From: Physcomitrium patens
Taxonomy: Eukaryota > Streptophyta > Bryopsida > Funariales > Funariaceae
Direction: 5' to 3'
DNA: 64,000 bases
Assembly (NCBI RefSeq): GCF_000002425.4
Contig: NC_037259.1
Span: forward strand, 5,485,481-5,549,480
The number at the start of each line of letters is the position of its first letter. Within the stretch, counting starts at the first letter, position 1. The notes below the pieces were generated by a model. The model saw only the letters and a list, made by a program, of their open reading frames with translations. It searched no databases and had not been told where the DNA came from. The translations under genes were made by a program, and so were the position numbers. Positions 1 to 11,745 of this stretch are shown here, one piece after another.

Positions 1-1045
1 AGAACAAAGAGAAGGCAAATAACCAACCACCTAACACCCTCCAACCGAAACTAAGATCTCGCCGAATTCACAACTTCCACTTCAAACCGACTCGGATTCC
101 CCAGCTCCGACACTTCACAAAACCTTCACCGCACAAAAATTCGCCAGATCAACACATCACTCCGAGATCCCTAGGAGAGAATCTTCAGCGCGTGGTGAGC
201 ACGTGTTCACCATCTCCTCCCTCTTTCGCTTTTCCTCCCTCTCCGTCTCTGTCCTTTCAACTCTTCCTCCCCCCCCCCCACACCGCAAGCGCACAAAAAC
301 CCGACGCCGTACGCGCTCACCTATCAAACTATCCCATTCCGTGCTAATTTACCGACTTCGTAAGCAAACGATTCACACCGAACAGACGCCGCAGAAAGCA
401 GCAAACCCCGTGGAGGTGAGCAAAGGACGGAAGGCAGAGAGAAGAGAGAAGAGGGTAAAGGAAGAAGCGGAAGGAGTAAGGAGAGGGAAGAGATGGAGAT
501 GGGGAAGGGAAGGGTTTCGTGGGAATGGGGGGCCCCGCATTCCTGGTTTCTGGCAGCAAAGCCCGGACGAAGATGCGGCCTGCCGCCAGCCATGTTGGGA
601 GGGGCCCGTATACGACAAAACCCCCCGCGGTGGTGGGCTCCTCCCCTCTTCCTTTCCTTCCGGCCTTCCTTTGCCTTCCCTTCCCATTCTTTATCTGTCC
701 CCCTTCTTTCTCCCCTTGCTCCTTCGACACCCCCTTTAGCCAACCTCCCCGCCACCAGTCTCCGTCCCTGCCCTAACTTTGCCCCCACTTCCTCTGCCTT
801 TCCCCCCGCTCGGTCCCACACTGCGTCCTCGTCGCTCATCCATCCATCGTATCGTATTCTCTTGCCCGTCCATCCATTCGAATGTATACCTGCCATCCGC
901 GTAGTCGTATCTCGAATTTCATCATCCTGCCGTTCATTCATCGGTATATTCTTTTGTTCATCCTATGCATTGCACAAATCCATCCATCGTATAGTATTTT
1001 GGTTCCAAAACATCAACACCACGTGTAATCACACTAAAAAAAATA
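1..1045. other. GC-rich island, probable edge of a gene beyond the left end
   Basis: Base composition is near balanced here and drops sharply to AT-rich DNA at about 1045. The plus strand has pyrimidine-rich runs at about 205-265 and 640-800 and a purine-rich run at about 415-515. Such tracts are common in plant promoters and 5' leaders. Several open frames overlap on both strands, but all are low-complexity (Ser, Pro, Leu or Arg-Gly-Glu rich) and none shows a domain I recognise. A short repeat, CATCCATCGTAT, occurs near 840 and 980. I read this as promoter or leader sequence of a gene outside the window and call no CDS. Confidence 0.4.
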
Positions 1046-1763
1046 TTACTAGAAACTGAATTCATTACTATTATTATTGTTTTAAAAAGGTCTATTACTA
1101 CATAGTTTTGATTCTCTTTAACTTAATAAATAAGTAAATTATCCTATTATTTGGTGTGAATTCTATTTTTTTCCCCTAATGGTTACATTAAAATTAACGT
1201 TCATGCATTATCCTCTTTAAATTGAAATTAAAGTAGTTTACAAGCATTGTTTTTCAGTGTGTGGATTTTTAAGATAAAAAGATCCAAAATTTCCTTATGA
1301 ATGGTTATAAACAACACATCGTTCAAGAGTTTATTATTATTATTATTATTATTTATTTTTATTATTTATTTGTTTATCTGTATTTTTGAATGAACACATT
1401 AGAATCACGCCTCTAAAAAATGGTTTCTTATGATGGATCTAGGTGTAATGACAAGTTTGCTTTTGTAAAATTGTTTATTTATCAATGTAGCATGAGTTTA
1501 ATATTAAAGCAAACATCACACAAAAAGTAGGAATACAAAGCCAAGATGACAAAATGAACCAAAAGTAATGTTTATATTTCAAGCTTAATTAGTAACAATG
1601 CAAACTTTACTCATTTCTGCAAACAAAAATGTATCATGAACGATGTTGATTGCTGACACCAATAATTCAACGCTCTTCATATTTGAAGGCCCGAATTTAT
1701 TCTCATGCAAATAAATATATAAAGTGTAAATTACATAAAAACAATGAATATTTTTGAATAATT

Positions 1764-1822
1764 TTCTAATTCAATCATTTCTTTACTCAATATCATAGAG
1801 TAAAGAAATGATTGAATTAGAA
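1764..1822. repeat. Perfect 25-bp inverted repeat (hairpin)
   Basis: The arms 1764-1788 and 1798-1822 are exact reverse complements, separated by a 9-nt spacer (AATATCATA). Similarity stops at the arm ends. No target duplication or terminal motif marks it as a MITE. Transcribed, it would fold into a short perfect stem. Confidence 0.9.
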
Positions 1823-2092
1823 CATTTTTGTGAAAATGGGTACATATTTCTTGAGTAACAAATTACATTTGATCAAAATTAAGACACAAATAATCTCTTT
1901 TTAAATATATGTTTCAATTTTTGGACAGAATTCAAGTTTTATATGATAAGTTTATAAAATATAACTCAGTATTAATTTTAAATATATAAAATTTAAATCA
2001 ACTATTAAAATAATTCCAATACAATAAAAAAGAAAAACCGTGATAATATGTTTGCTTTTAATATAAAAAATGATTGATGCATGAAGTAGAAG

Positions 2093-2094
<2 letters not shown>

Positions 2095-2124
<30 letters not shown>
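2095..2124. repeat. (AT)n microsatellite
   Basis: An uninterrupted AT dinucleotide run of about 30 bp. Confidence 0.9.
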
Positions 2125-2127
<3 letters not shown>

Positions 2128-2329
2128 GAAAATAGGATCAATTTTTTTGGATAATATCACCTCATTATTTCATTATATATGAGATTATTAAAAAAATAAT
2201 TATTTCGACCTAGAAGCATAAATCTACAGTACGAATGTTATAAACATAAACTATGCATGCTTCCATAAAACACATTTAGTAACAAGAAGGGTGCAACAAC
2301 TCTTTTAATGACTCAATATATAAAAAAAG

Positions 2330-2331
<2 letters not shown>

Positions 2332-2361
<30 letters not shown>
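2332..2361. repeat. (TA)n microsatellite
   Basis: An uninterrupted TA dinucleotide run of about 30 bp. Confidence 0.9.
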
Positions 2362-2362
<1 letters not shown>

Positions 2363-2500
2363 CAACTATGTAATATTTTTCCACACTATATTTTTAATAA
2401 CTATCTATATATTATGAAATACTCTACCAATTTTTCTATTAACCAAGATCTACTGATTTGGAAAATGTGTCTTGTTACATTGCATAATTGCTTTGCAGGC

Positions 2501-2700
2501 TACAATATGTTTATACTGATATCAACTTATCGAATTTACATGTTTTCAATAAAAAAATGTAACCTGAATTGTGCTTATTGATAAAATGCATAACACTTTA
2601 GAATATGTTTATACTAATATCAACTTAAGGAATTTACATGTTTTCAATAAAAAAAAATGCAACGTGAATTGTGCATATTGATAAAATGCATAACTTTTTA
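2501..2700. repeat. Tandem duplication, two units of about 100 bp
   Basis: Unit 1 (2501-2600) and unit 2 (2601-2700) align along their whole length with about ten differences by eye. Each starts near AATATGTTTATACT and ends near GATAAAATGCATAAC. The copies are adjacent, which suggests an unequal exchange or slippage event of moderate age. Confidence 0.85.
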
Positions 2701-2867
2701 CAATGACTAGTTTAGTATGTCAATATTCCGTGGTGTATCTGAATAATGTACCAGAATTAAAATAATTCAATTAGTTAAATTATTTCTTTGGATTCACAGT
2801 ACTTTCTGACTTTAAGGTTTTTCCAAAAACTGTAATTTGAGTCTTGTCAAGAAAAAGAAGAACAACA

Positions 2868-2869
<2 letters not shown>

Positions 2870-2901
<32 letters not shown>
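2870..2901. repeat. (TA)n microsatellite
   Basis: An uninterrupted TA dinucleotide run of about 32 bp. Confidence 0.9.
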
Positions 2902-2907
<6 letters not shown>

Positions 2908-3095
2908 AAGTTTAATTTTTTTATTAGAAACAAGATTATATTAGTGTTTAAAATGTTTAACTTAAACATGCAATGTAGGATATTTTCAAATAAAAATTGC
3001 ACTTTTATAGGAATAAAATATTAAGTTTTACATGAATATCCAGTATATGATCTATGAATATTTGTTTTGTTTGAAAATAGTTGGGATCTTTTTCA

Positions 3096-3119
3096 ATATA
3101 TATATATATATATATATAT
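3096..3119. repeat. (TA)n microsatellite
   Basis: A TA dinucleotide run of about 24 bp. Confidence 0.85.
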
Positions 3120-3149
3120 CATAACATTGTCTGTCTGTGATGGCAAAGT

Positions 3150-3152
<3 letters not shown>

Positions 3153-3212
<60 letters not shown>
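3153..3212. repeat. Compound (TC)n(TA)n microsatellite
   Basis: About 14 TC units run directly into about 16 TA units, with a sharp switch at 3180/3181. Confidence 0.9.
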
Positions 3213-3215
<3 letters not shown>

Positions 3216-4345
3216 GATTATAATATAATGGGTCATCCTAGATACTAAAACAGTTCCTACAAATAGAAAACAAAAAAAAAACAAAATAACAATAATCAAA
3301 CAACCATCTCTACCATAATATTAGAACAAAATAACATGTTTGTTTCCCTTGCACTGTATATTGAACAGAAGATCACTTTGATAGATACAAAATTACCAAC
3401 CTCAATGTGACAATGGTTGTTGATTTTAAATAAATAAAAAAAGAAAAAAACAGAAGTACACATGCCATACTATAACACATAATATGTGGATTGAATGAAT
3501 TTGAACTTGTTGTTGTAAGTTTCATTCGAAGATACTTCTTTCTTCAATTTATCAATTAACATGCTTACACACACTATTTTTTTTAATGAAGGAATTCTAT
3601 TGATATTACATGATGCTTCTGATTTGACCAAATAAATGCCTGACTAAAGCCAAATTTACCTTGTTTGACTTTTTTGTACATTAACTATGAGTTTGTTCTT
3701 ATATTAAAAAGTTATATATATTTTTTGAATATTTATGAACAAAAAAAAAAAAAAAAAAAAATGCATTTGAGAATCCAAAGCAGCTTTTACTTACCTATGC
3801 AACATGATTCCTTTTGCACATGATATCACATGATCTTTTTTTGACTTTGTGTTAGTTTGTAATATGGATGATGTGACTTATTTTACAATAGTAAGCCTGT
3901 TCTAATTTTTCATTTAAAAAATCACGTATTAGTATTTTGACATCTTAATTTAATTATGCATATAAAAAATTCAAGATATATCTAGTAAAGAAATGTTAAA
4001 TGATCTTATTACATACATATGCTCAGATGTGTGTAATAAAAATGTGTGTGTGAACCTTTTGTTATTATTTTACTAATGACATAATGCACTAATTTGTACA
4101 AGTAAAGTCCACCATATGTTTTTATCATTATATTGAGTTATAATATATCAAATTGATATTTTATTCAAACATGTTATTTTAAATAAAAGATTATATAAAT
4201 GAGCTTCACCATTACAAATAGATAATATTCTATTACAACTATCCATGTAAAAATATTATATATAGATATTTTTTGTCAAATCCAACCTTATATATTTTTA
4301 ATGTTTGTCAGTGAGCCTTATTGATTGTGATTGCATATATAATGT

Positions 4346-4814
4346 ATTAAAAAAAAGAACTTTGAAGTCACAACACATAGCATCAACAAAGTTGCATACA
4401 AAGAGAGAGTGGAGTAAGTTGTTTCTTACTTTCAACATCCATTACTTACAAGTGGTAGTTGCCATCTTAAAAGATAACTTCTACTCTTTGATTTTTATAT
4501 TCATGGTCTTAGGATCTTTTGGCACCTAACTTATCATGAGGGTATTCTATAGTTATTGGATCCTTTAGTATCTTAATAACCATGATGTTATCTTATGATA
4601 AATACTAATTATTCTTATCTAATCTTTAAATATTCTCTAGTTAATACTTTATCATCTTGACTTTGACTCTTGGTTCTTGATCTTATCCTATATCTATAAG
4701 ATGTCCTTTTCATATATCACAAGTTAATCATTTGATTATTAGCAACTTACCTAAGATAATATTGTTTATAAGTTAATTTATTCTATTTTTACTTTTATTT
4801 ATTTATTTTAATAC
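4346..4814 (-). repeat. Copia-1 3' LTR (left copy)
   Basis: It aligns over its length with 22588-23034. Shared blocks include AAGAACTTTGAAGT near the left edge and TTGACTTTGACTCTT in the middle. It begins at ATTAAAAAAAA, matching ATTGAAAAAAAA in the right copy. Confidence 0.75.
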
Positions 4815-5551
4815 TTTTTCTTTGCTATTGGTTAAAGGCTTTCAATCCTAATGCCTTTGTCAACATATGATGTCTATCCTTTATTAGTACCTTTATCAAT
4901 AAATTAGCAAGCATATCTTTTGTTGCACAATACTTCATATCAATTACTTTTGTTACAATCTTATGTCATATAAAGTCAATATGCTTGATCCTTAAATGTC
5001 AAAGTGTTTTGTCCTTAAATGATGTTTTGGGTTCTTTGCAAATACAAGACATCCTTTATTATTACACTCTATTGGAATTACTTCCATTTGAATTACTTTA
5101 ATATCTTCCAAAAGTTATCTTATCCATATTACCTCTATTGTACTATGACTTACTGCTATGTATTCCACTTCTATTATTAATCTTGTAATTTTTGGTTGTT
5201 TCTTCTAATTCCATGAAATAACTCCTACTCCAATATAGAACATATATCCCATTATTGAGCTTCTATCATTTGTATCTCTAGCCCAATCTAATTAATAATA
5301 GCCATACAAAGTAATGTTATTATTTATAAGACACAATTTGAAGTGCAAAGTATTTTTTAAGTACCTCATAATCTTTTTAATGGTTGCCCGATGGATTAAT
5401 TCAGTCGTTGATATGTATTAGCTTACAACATATACCACATTTAGAAGATTCACTCTTATACCAATTATTGCATATATAAGTGAGTCTATTGCTATTTTGT
5501 ATGTAAGACATTATATTTGACCTTCAATTTCAGTAAAGTCTTCATTTGTAA
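4815..5551 (-). pseudogene. Copia-1 RNase H region (fossil)
   Basis: On the minus strand this aligns with the better-kept Copia-2 RNase H region (43740-44400), including the equivalent of the stretch around SRRSTIGYVFF and the NPKHHSTTKHID end. It is broken by Gypsy-2 at 5551/5552 and by many smaller changes. It has no coding value now. Confidence 0.7.
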
Positions 5552-6050
5552 TGAAACAAGACTAGACTATTTCAAAAATCCAAGATCCTTCCGATCCACA
5601 ACAACATAAGGCTTCATCATAAAATAGAACAAAACAAAGCAGAATAAAATTGAATGGAATTAAACAGAATAGGACATGAAAGACAAAACTGAGCAAACAA
5701 AAACAGAATAAAACAGATATGAACAGAAAGATGTAGAACCAAACTTTACTAAGAAAAAGGATCCAAAGCCATACCTGACTAGATGCCCTAAAAGGCCCTA
5801 ACTAATCCTATTTATATCTTATCTTACCACCATGGACTTTTTAGAATGTTCTTAGGTCGTAGGTTCCACCTAAATAATTGTCTTAAAGTCCTTTTTAGAA
5901 GATTCTATGGTAGACTCCACTTAAATAACTGCCTTAATTCCTTTCTAAAATGTTCTATGATGGATCTTACGTGGTTTACTAACCCAATCCCAATTCTAGA
6001 AACTTCCATGGTTCTAATTATCTATATTATCTTATCTATATCTTGTTACA
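5552..6050 (-). repeat. Gypsy-2 3' LTR
   Basis: It starts TGAAACAAG and ends TTGTTACA in plus reading, so it has TG and CA ends. It aligns with 11746-12245. Confidence 0.85.
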
Positions 6051-7693
6051 ATTAATCCCCCTACACTAATGTAGAACGTCGTCATTTTTCTCTGAGTGGT
6101 ATCTTCAAATTTTTTCTTGGCAATGGATGAGGTTTTATGTAGCTTTGCATGTTGCATCATGAATAGAATAATCTTTCCAAAGAACTTTGTACTGAAGTTG
6201 TGGAAGTCAACTACCACAACAAATGTAGTAATGCTCTAAAATACTATCCACTTCATATTCTTATTGGTCATCAACTACAACTAGTAGTGGTAGTAGTTGG
6301 TATTGATCTGAAAAACACTTTGGCTTAGTATGAAATTTCTTTAATTGTAAAATATGGAAGATTGGATGGACTCAAATATGTGGTAGAAGCTCGAGGCAGT
6401 ACACGACATCAGATATTGCTATAGAAATACAAAAAGATCTAAGTCATTGAGATACTAGTTTATGGATTTGAGTTGATGTAGTAAGTGGCAAGTTAGCATT
6501 GGAGAGTAACACTTGATCATCCTCTTGGAAGGTCTTGTGTTCTTAATGATTATCTACATACTGCTTTTGTTGATTCAATGTAATAAAGAGGCAGTATCAT
6601 GTCTCTTATAAGGTCGTTATAAGTCATTATATAAATTCCTCCATTATCAGGTTGTTGGTGTCGATGGAACGATGGAGAGCTGCTGGTGTAATTAGATGTT
6701 GACCGATATTAAGAAAAAATGGTGAATGACTGATACTTGCTTGAATACTATCATTATAAGCAAACTCTAAAGGCATTAAGTATTTGTCTTAATCATTATG
6801 ATGAACCGCCATAAATACCCACAACATATCTTCCAAGGTCTAATTTACATGCTCTGTTTGTCCAACAGTTTAAGGATGGAAGGTTGTAGACATAGCAAGT
6901 CGTGTATTTAATAGCTTGAACAAGGCTTGCCAAAACTTCTCCTGAAGGATGCATCTGGATCTAAAATAATGACACGAGGTAATCTATAACAATGAAGCAC
7001 GATATCAAAAAAGACTTATGCAAGTATTGGGGCATCTATATCTAAATATACTGTGACTAAGTGAAGTTGCTTTGAGAGTTGATCTACAAAGATAGCAATT
7101 GTGGTATGATTATGAGGCGTTTGTAGCAAAGATGTAATGAGATCCATAGTCACTTGCTCTCAATATGTCGTGGATAGTGAAATTGGATGCAATAATCTAA
7201 GAGATGCTGTGTTGCATGCTTTGTTATGTTGATATGACTCGCAAGAGCATAGAAAGGCTCAAACATCACAATCCAAACCTATCCAAAATCATGTCATTGA
7301 GATCCATTTTAGGATCTTTTTTTATCTTAGATGTCTAGATATTGGGATGTCATGTCCGTCTTAAATTATGCATGTCCAAAGTTTAGCATTATTAGGTACA
7401 TAAATTTGCTTCTTGAAATAGAGCTAGTCTTTGCTAAGAGTGTAATCTTGATATTGTATATCGCTCACTTTCAATCAATCTTTAACCATCTTGAAATAAG
7501 CATTTTGTTGCATAGCTTCTTTCTATTTTACTTCTTTTATTAGATCTAAAATGATACTACTAATGGTAGCGACTTTTCTTTTGTCTTCCAATTTATCCTT
7601 GAAATTTGGTTTTTGTATTAAACTGTCTGACATAGTATATTATCACCCTTGTTTATATTGAAGTTAGATATCAAAAATCTGCAATTATTCTTC

Positions 7694-8430
7694 TCAACAA
7701 TAATGCCACAATTTCATATTTTTCAAATGTAAATCATATAATAAAGATTGATGGTTAGTGTGAACAACTACTAGCTTCCTCAATAGATAGTGTCGCCACA
7801 CCTTTGTAGCATCTACAATCACTAATTGCTTCCAATCATGTGCAGAGTAATTGCGCTCTACCCTTTTGAGCTTGCGTGATTCATATGCCAGTGGTTGAAG
7901 ACCCATATCAAAGTCTTGTTGAAAGATCGTTTCAATAGCAAAGTCGAAAGCATCAATGTCAAGCATACAAGGAAGATTAGGATCATATAGTTGCAATATT
8001 GGAGCAGTAATGAGTACTTCCTTCAACTTATCAAAGGCATTTTGTTGCTTCAGTTTTCATTCAAATGGATCACCCTTCTCTAATAGGTTTGATAATAAGA
8101 CAACAATGTGAGCAAATAGTCGAACAAAACGGCAATAGTATTTAGCAATGCTTAAAAATGAACAAACTTTAGAAGCATCTTTGGGGGTTGGCCAATCTTC
8201 CATTGCTTTTATCTTATCTTGCTCCATATGCATGCCTTTGGAGGACACTACATGCCTCAAAAACATGACTTTCAACTTCCAAAATTCACATTTTAATTGC
8301 TTGCAATAAAAGCGACTATCTCGCAACCAACGTAGCATCTCTTCTAGATGTTGCTCATATTCTTCATAGATTTTATTATATATGAGGATATTATCAATAA
8401 AAATAATTACATGCTTGTCCAAAAGGTCTC
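7694..8430 (-). pseudogene. Gypsy-2 reverse transcriptase / RNase H region (fossil)
   Basis: The minus-strand frame at 8057-8422 holds the RT active-site region as FIDNILIY, in place of the usual Y/F-x-DD, followed by the typical connection segment with PTPKDASKVCSFLSIAKYYCRF. The frame at 7694-8026 holds the RNase H start (LDIDAFDFAIETIFQQ) and YESRKL. The gypsy family is clear. The region is broken and cannot be active. Confidence 0.75.
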
Positions 8431-9148
8431 AAAATAATCTATTCATATGACCTATGAAAGAAGCTAGAGCATTGGTAAGGCCAAAAGATAAAATCAGCTA
8501 TTCAAAATGTCCATAGCGTGTAAAAAATGGTGTCTTTTCTACATCTTTTTTTGCAATAGGTGTTTGCTAATAGCTGCTCTGAAGATCCAATTTATTAAAG
8601 ATGGTCACACTTCAAAGTTGGTCAAGAAGATCATCCATGTATGGAAGGAATATGTATTTGTAATAGTCTGCTTATTGAAACCTCGATAGTCAATGCAAAG
8701 GTAAAGTCCACAATCTTTCTTAGATGCAAAGAATATAGATGCTCTCTATGGTGATGTGCTTTTTCAAATGAGATATTTTTCAAAATTTTTGTCTAATATC
8801 TTCCATAGATCTTTAAGTTCTTTTCGTACTACGGAATAAATTTGTTGACTTGTTGATTTGGCTCTAAGCAATAGTTATTTTTGAAAGTAGGTACTTCAAT
8901 GAAAAAGCATGCCACTAGGTAGGTTGGTTGGAAAAACATCATGATATTCTCATATGAGTTGTCCCGTCCATTCTATTCTTTTGGCTATCTTTCTTATCGT
9001 TGACACAAGATTTAGAACCACCATATATATATTGATTGTTCATGCTATAGCTGCTTCTTCATAAAGGTTGTTTCTATAAGTAAGTCTTTGATTGCAGATT
9101 ATTTTTCTTCTTCAGTTGATGTAGAGGTGCAAAGAGTCACCTTGCGCC

Positions 9149-9708
9149 TGTCAAAGACATATACATGTAAGCCAGTAATTATCTATATAAATAAGTAGAA
9201 GTAAGTAGAAATAGATAAAAGTAAGTTAATTCTATAATATCTTTTACAAAAGCTTCCTAAAAGCTTCATATATGATGCTTTGACTTTATAGGTGTCTATA
9301 ATTGACTTTTTGGATTAAAAAATTAGTCAACAAGTTGGCCATGTACCATACATGTTATTAACTTGAAGACCAAGCTAATTATGTGGCCCACATGTAGAAA
9401 AACTTGCCTTGTAAGTCAAGGCATGTATCCTATAAAGTCAACACATATTAGAGGTCCTATTGAATATTGCCACATAGTTCCTAGTTAGATAATATATATA
9501 GAGAGAAGAGTGAAGTCCTCTTCATTCTTGTCAATTCCTTTTTTTCTTCTAATCTAGTTTCAAGAGTCTCAAGTTTCTTTGTTTTTTGGCAATAAGCCAT
9601 TCTAGTTTTTTTTTAAATATATTTACTTCTTTATTTCTATTTTTTCACTCTTTTTTTGATACAAATTTTATTGGTTTATGCATCATCTTTTAATTCATGT
9701 CCTTGACA
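9149..9708 (+). repeat. LTR of the Gypsy-1 family, plus orientation, inside Gypsy-2
   Basis: It aligns along its full length with the Gypsy-1 LTRs: it starts TGTCAAAGACATATACATGTAAGCC and ends CCTTGACA. It shares the TTGACTTTTTGGATTA block, the TATATATAGAGAG box and the ACTCTTGTCAA stretch. It is about 560 bp and clearly older than the Gypsy-1 LTRs. No gag or pol follows it. Confidence 0.8.
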
Positions 9709-9969
9709 ACATCTTCCATCTTTAAAGAAATTATCCTTGATATTCAATCAACTTACTTATTTTCCATCTTCATCCATGACATATCAAGGATAACATCATA
9801 CCTAAGCTTTATTGTCTTGAATCTCTCTCTTAAGATGTAGATGTCCGTCAATCTTAATGTTTCTTCTTTACATATTTCACTAAATATGTTCTCTCGATCA
9901 TTTTTGATTTCTTTGGTTTTAATTCTAAACCGATTGATAATTTGAGTTAAGATGTAATTTTCTATAGAG

Positions 9970-10519
9970 TATCAAGGACATGAATGTCAAAGAAAAGAAA
10001 TCCTCAACACACTCTTGTGTCACTAAAAGGAACTACAAAGTCATTTAAAGATGATATAATATTGAATTAGAATGGCTATTACCAAAAACAAGAAGACTAG
10101 AAAGTCTTAAAACAAGACTAAAGACTAGAAATGCGTTGACAAGAGTGAAAAAGGCTTTACTCTTGCCTCCATATATACTCTCTAATTAAGAGTTATGTGG
10201 CGATATTCTATAGGACCTCCAACATGTGTTGACTTTGCTAGCCACATGTCTTAACTTACAAAGTAAATTATCTATATATGCACCATATAGTTAGCTTGTT
10301 CTACGAGCTACTACATGAAGTTAATTTGTTCCACAAGCTACCAACATGTGGTTAACTTATTGACTAAGTTTCCAACCTATAAACACATCTAAAGTCAAAA
10401 CAACATCTATAAAGCTTTTAAGAAGCTTTTCTAAAAGACTTTATGAAATTAATCTATATTTACCTACTTCTATCTAATCATATAAGTAACTATTGAGGTA
10501 AATATATATGTCAGTGACA
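9970..10519 (-). repeat. LTR of the Gypsy-1 family, minus orientation, inside Gypsy-2
   Basis: This is the reverse complement of the family LTR. In plus reading it starts TATCAAGGACATGAAT (compare TGTCAAGGACATGAAT, the complement of the 9149-9708 copy's end) and finishes ATATATGTCAGTGACA. It is about 550 bp and diverged. Only 261 bp separate it from the plus-oriented copy, so the two LTRs face away from a short spacer with no coding signal I recognise. Confidence 0.75.
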
Positions 10520-10894
10520 TAGAGCCACAATCTACAAGCACTCAACATGGTTGTCCTCTTAGTAGTCCCATTAGATGCATCAGTTGACTCTTTTTATAGT
10601 TGTTTGAGGCTATGTCATTTAACTCTAGGAGATAATAGCTATCCCTATTATTGGCCTCTGATGCCTTTATTAAGGAGCCCCATTTTCTTGCTCTGACTTA
10701 TTATCAACTTAGTAAATTTTGAGATTGTGAACTCAATACTTGTACTTTAACATTCTAGACAACCTCTAATTTCATGGCCTAGCTCTAAATAATAGAAATA
10801 CAATCCTTTTTACACCAATATTTATCGTCTTTGTAGTCTCAATGATCCTTGTAAGGCATCAATCTCAATTGGTGTTAGTTGGTATACTATAATA

Positions 10895-11500
10895 TTAAAT
10901 AGCGGGCATACGACTTTGTGCTATAAGTTGTGCTCTACAATTTTTGAAATCTATAGCATCAACCCTCTCTGTGATCCAAATTGCCTCTTCAAATATTTGT
11001 AGATCCTTTAGCTCCACCTCTTCATAGATGCCAAGTTTCAAACCTCGTAGGAATTGATCCATCATCTCCGCCTCCAAAAAATTGACAATTTGGAGATATA
11101 AGGACTTGAATTGAACGACATAATCTTGTACTCATCTAACTAGTATAAGATTTACCAAATAATCATGTATTATCTTTTTTGCATTGATGGGCCAAAATTG
11201 ATTCCTAAACTTGGTTTTAAATTCCTCTTAGTCACAAAATCTAGCTTGAACTCTATAACTTTGAACTTGATGTCGCCACGAAATAGCTCTTGCATCTCTC
11301 AAATAACTGGCTGCATATATAATTCCTCTAGTGATATTTGCCCCAGTTAGTTGGAGGTATTGTTGCATATTGAAGAGCCATTGATATACATCTTCTTGTC
11401 TTGAAGTTCCAGAGTATGTACTAGGCTTACTCAATTTCAACCTAGTAGATATCGGCTCTCTTCTCCTCAAGGCTTTTATTTGCCCTTGCAATGTAGTAAT
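10895..11500 (-). pseudogene. Gypsy-2 gag remnant (fossil)
   Basis: Minus-strand frames at 11228-11491 and 10895-11077 carry gag-like stretches (for example LSKPSTYSGTSRQEDVYQWL, and FLRGLKLGIYEEVEL), typical of the retrotransposon gag domain before the zinc knuckle. It is broken. Confidence 0.6.
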
Positions 11501-11745
11501 CTGGTCTAAGAGGTATTATATTTGAACTTCAATCTAGGATTACTCCGCCATATCTCCCATACTATAATTTTTTAATTAGACTCTACTATTATAATATCTT
11601 TTCACTTCCTGATTGACTTTTTAAGAATAGCTTGTGGTATCCTCAACACAATTCCTGATGTAACTACAATAATTGATCTTGAACTAAATGGAGACTATTA
11701 ACATGCTACCAAAGATAAATAGTCTAACACTCACTATGATATCAA

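Larger units (their letters stand above)
1046..4345. other. AT-rich intergenic DNA with microsatellites
   Basis: No supportable gene is seen. The stretch is strongly AT-rich, with (TA)n tracts, a compound (TC)n(TA)n tract, an A21 run at 3741-3761, an ATT-rich run at about 1330-1365, a perfect hairpin and a tandem duplication (listed separately). It ends at the left LTR of Copia-1. Confidence 0.8.

Noticed and set aside
203-1059. Overlapping frames of 85-205 codons at the left edge
   Set aside because: Several frames on both strands stay open through low-complexity GC-rich DNA. None has a domain, and some begin at non-ATG codons. Treated as promoter or leader DNA.
2095-3212. (TA)n-rich cluster as a replication origin or matrix-attachment region
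   Set aside because: AT-richness alone is not evidence, and the whole intergenic DNA here is similar.
9149-10519. A complete small LTR element inside Gypsy-2
   Set aside because: The two LTRs are inverted, not direct, the spacer has no gag or pol, and no target duplication is clear. Reported as an inverted pair instead.
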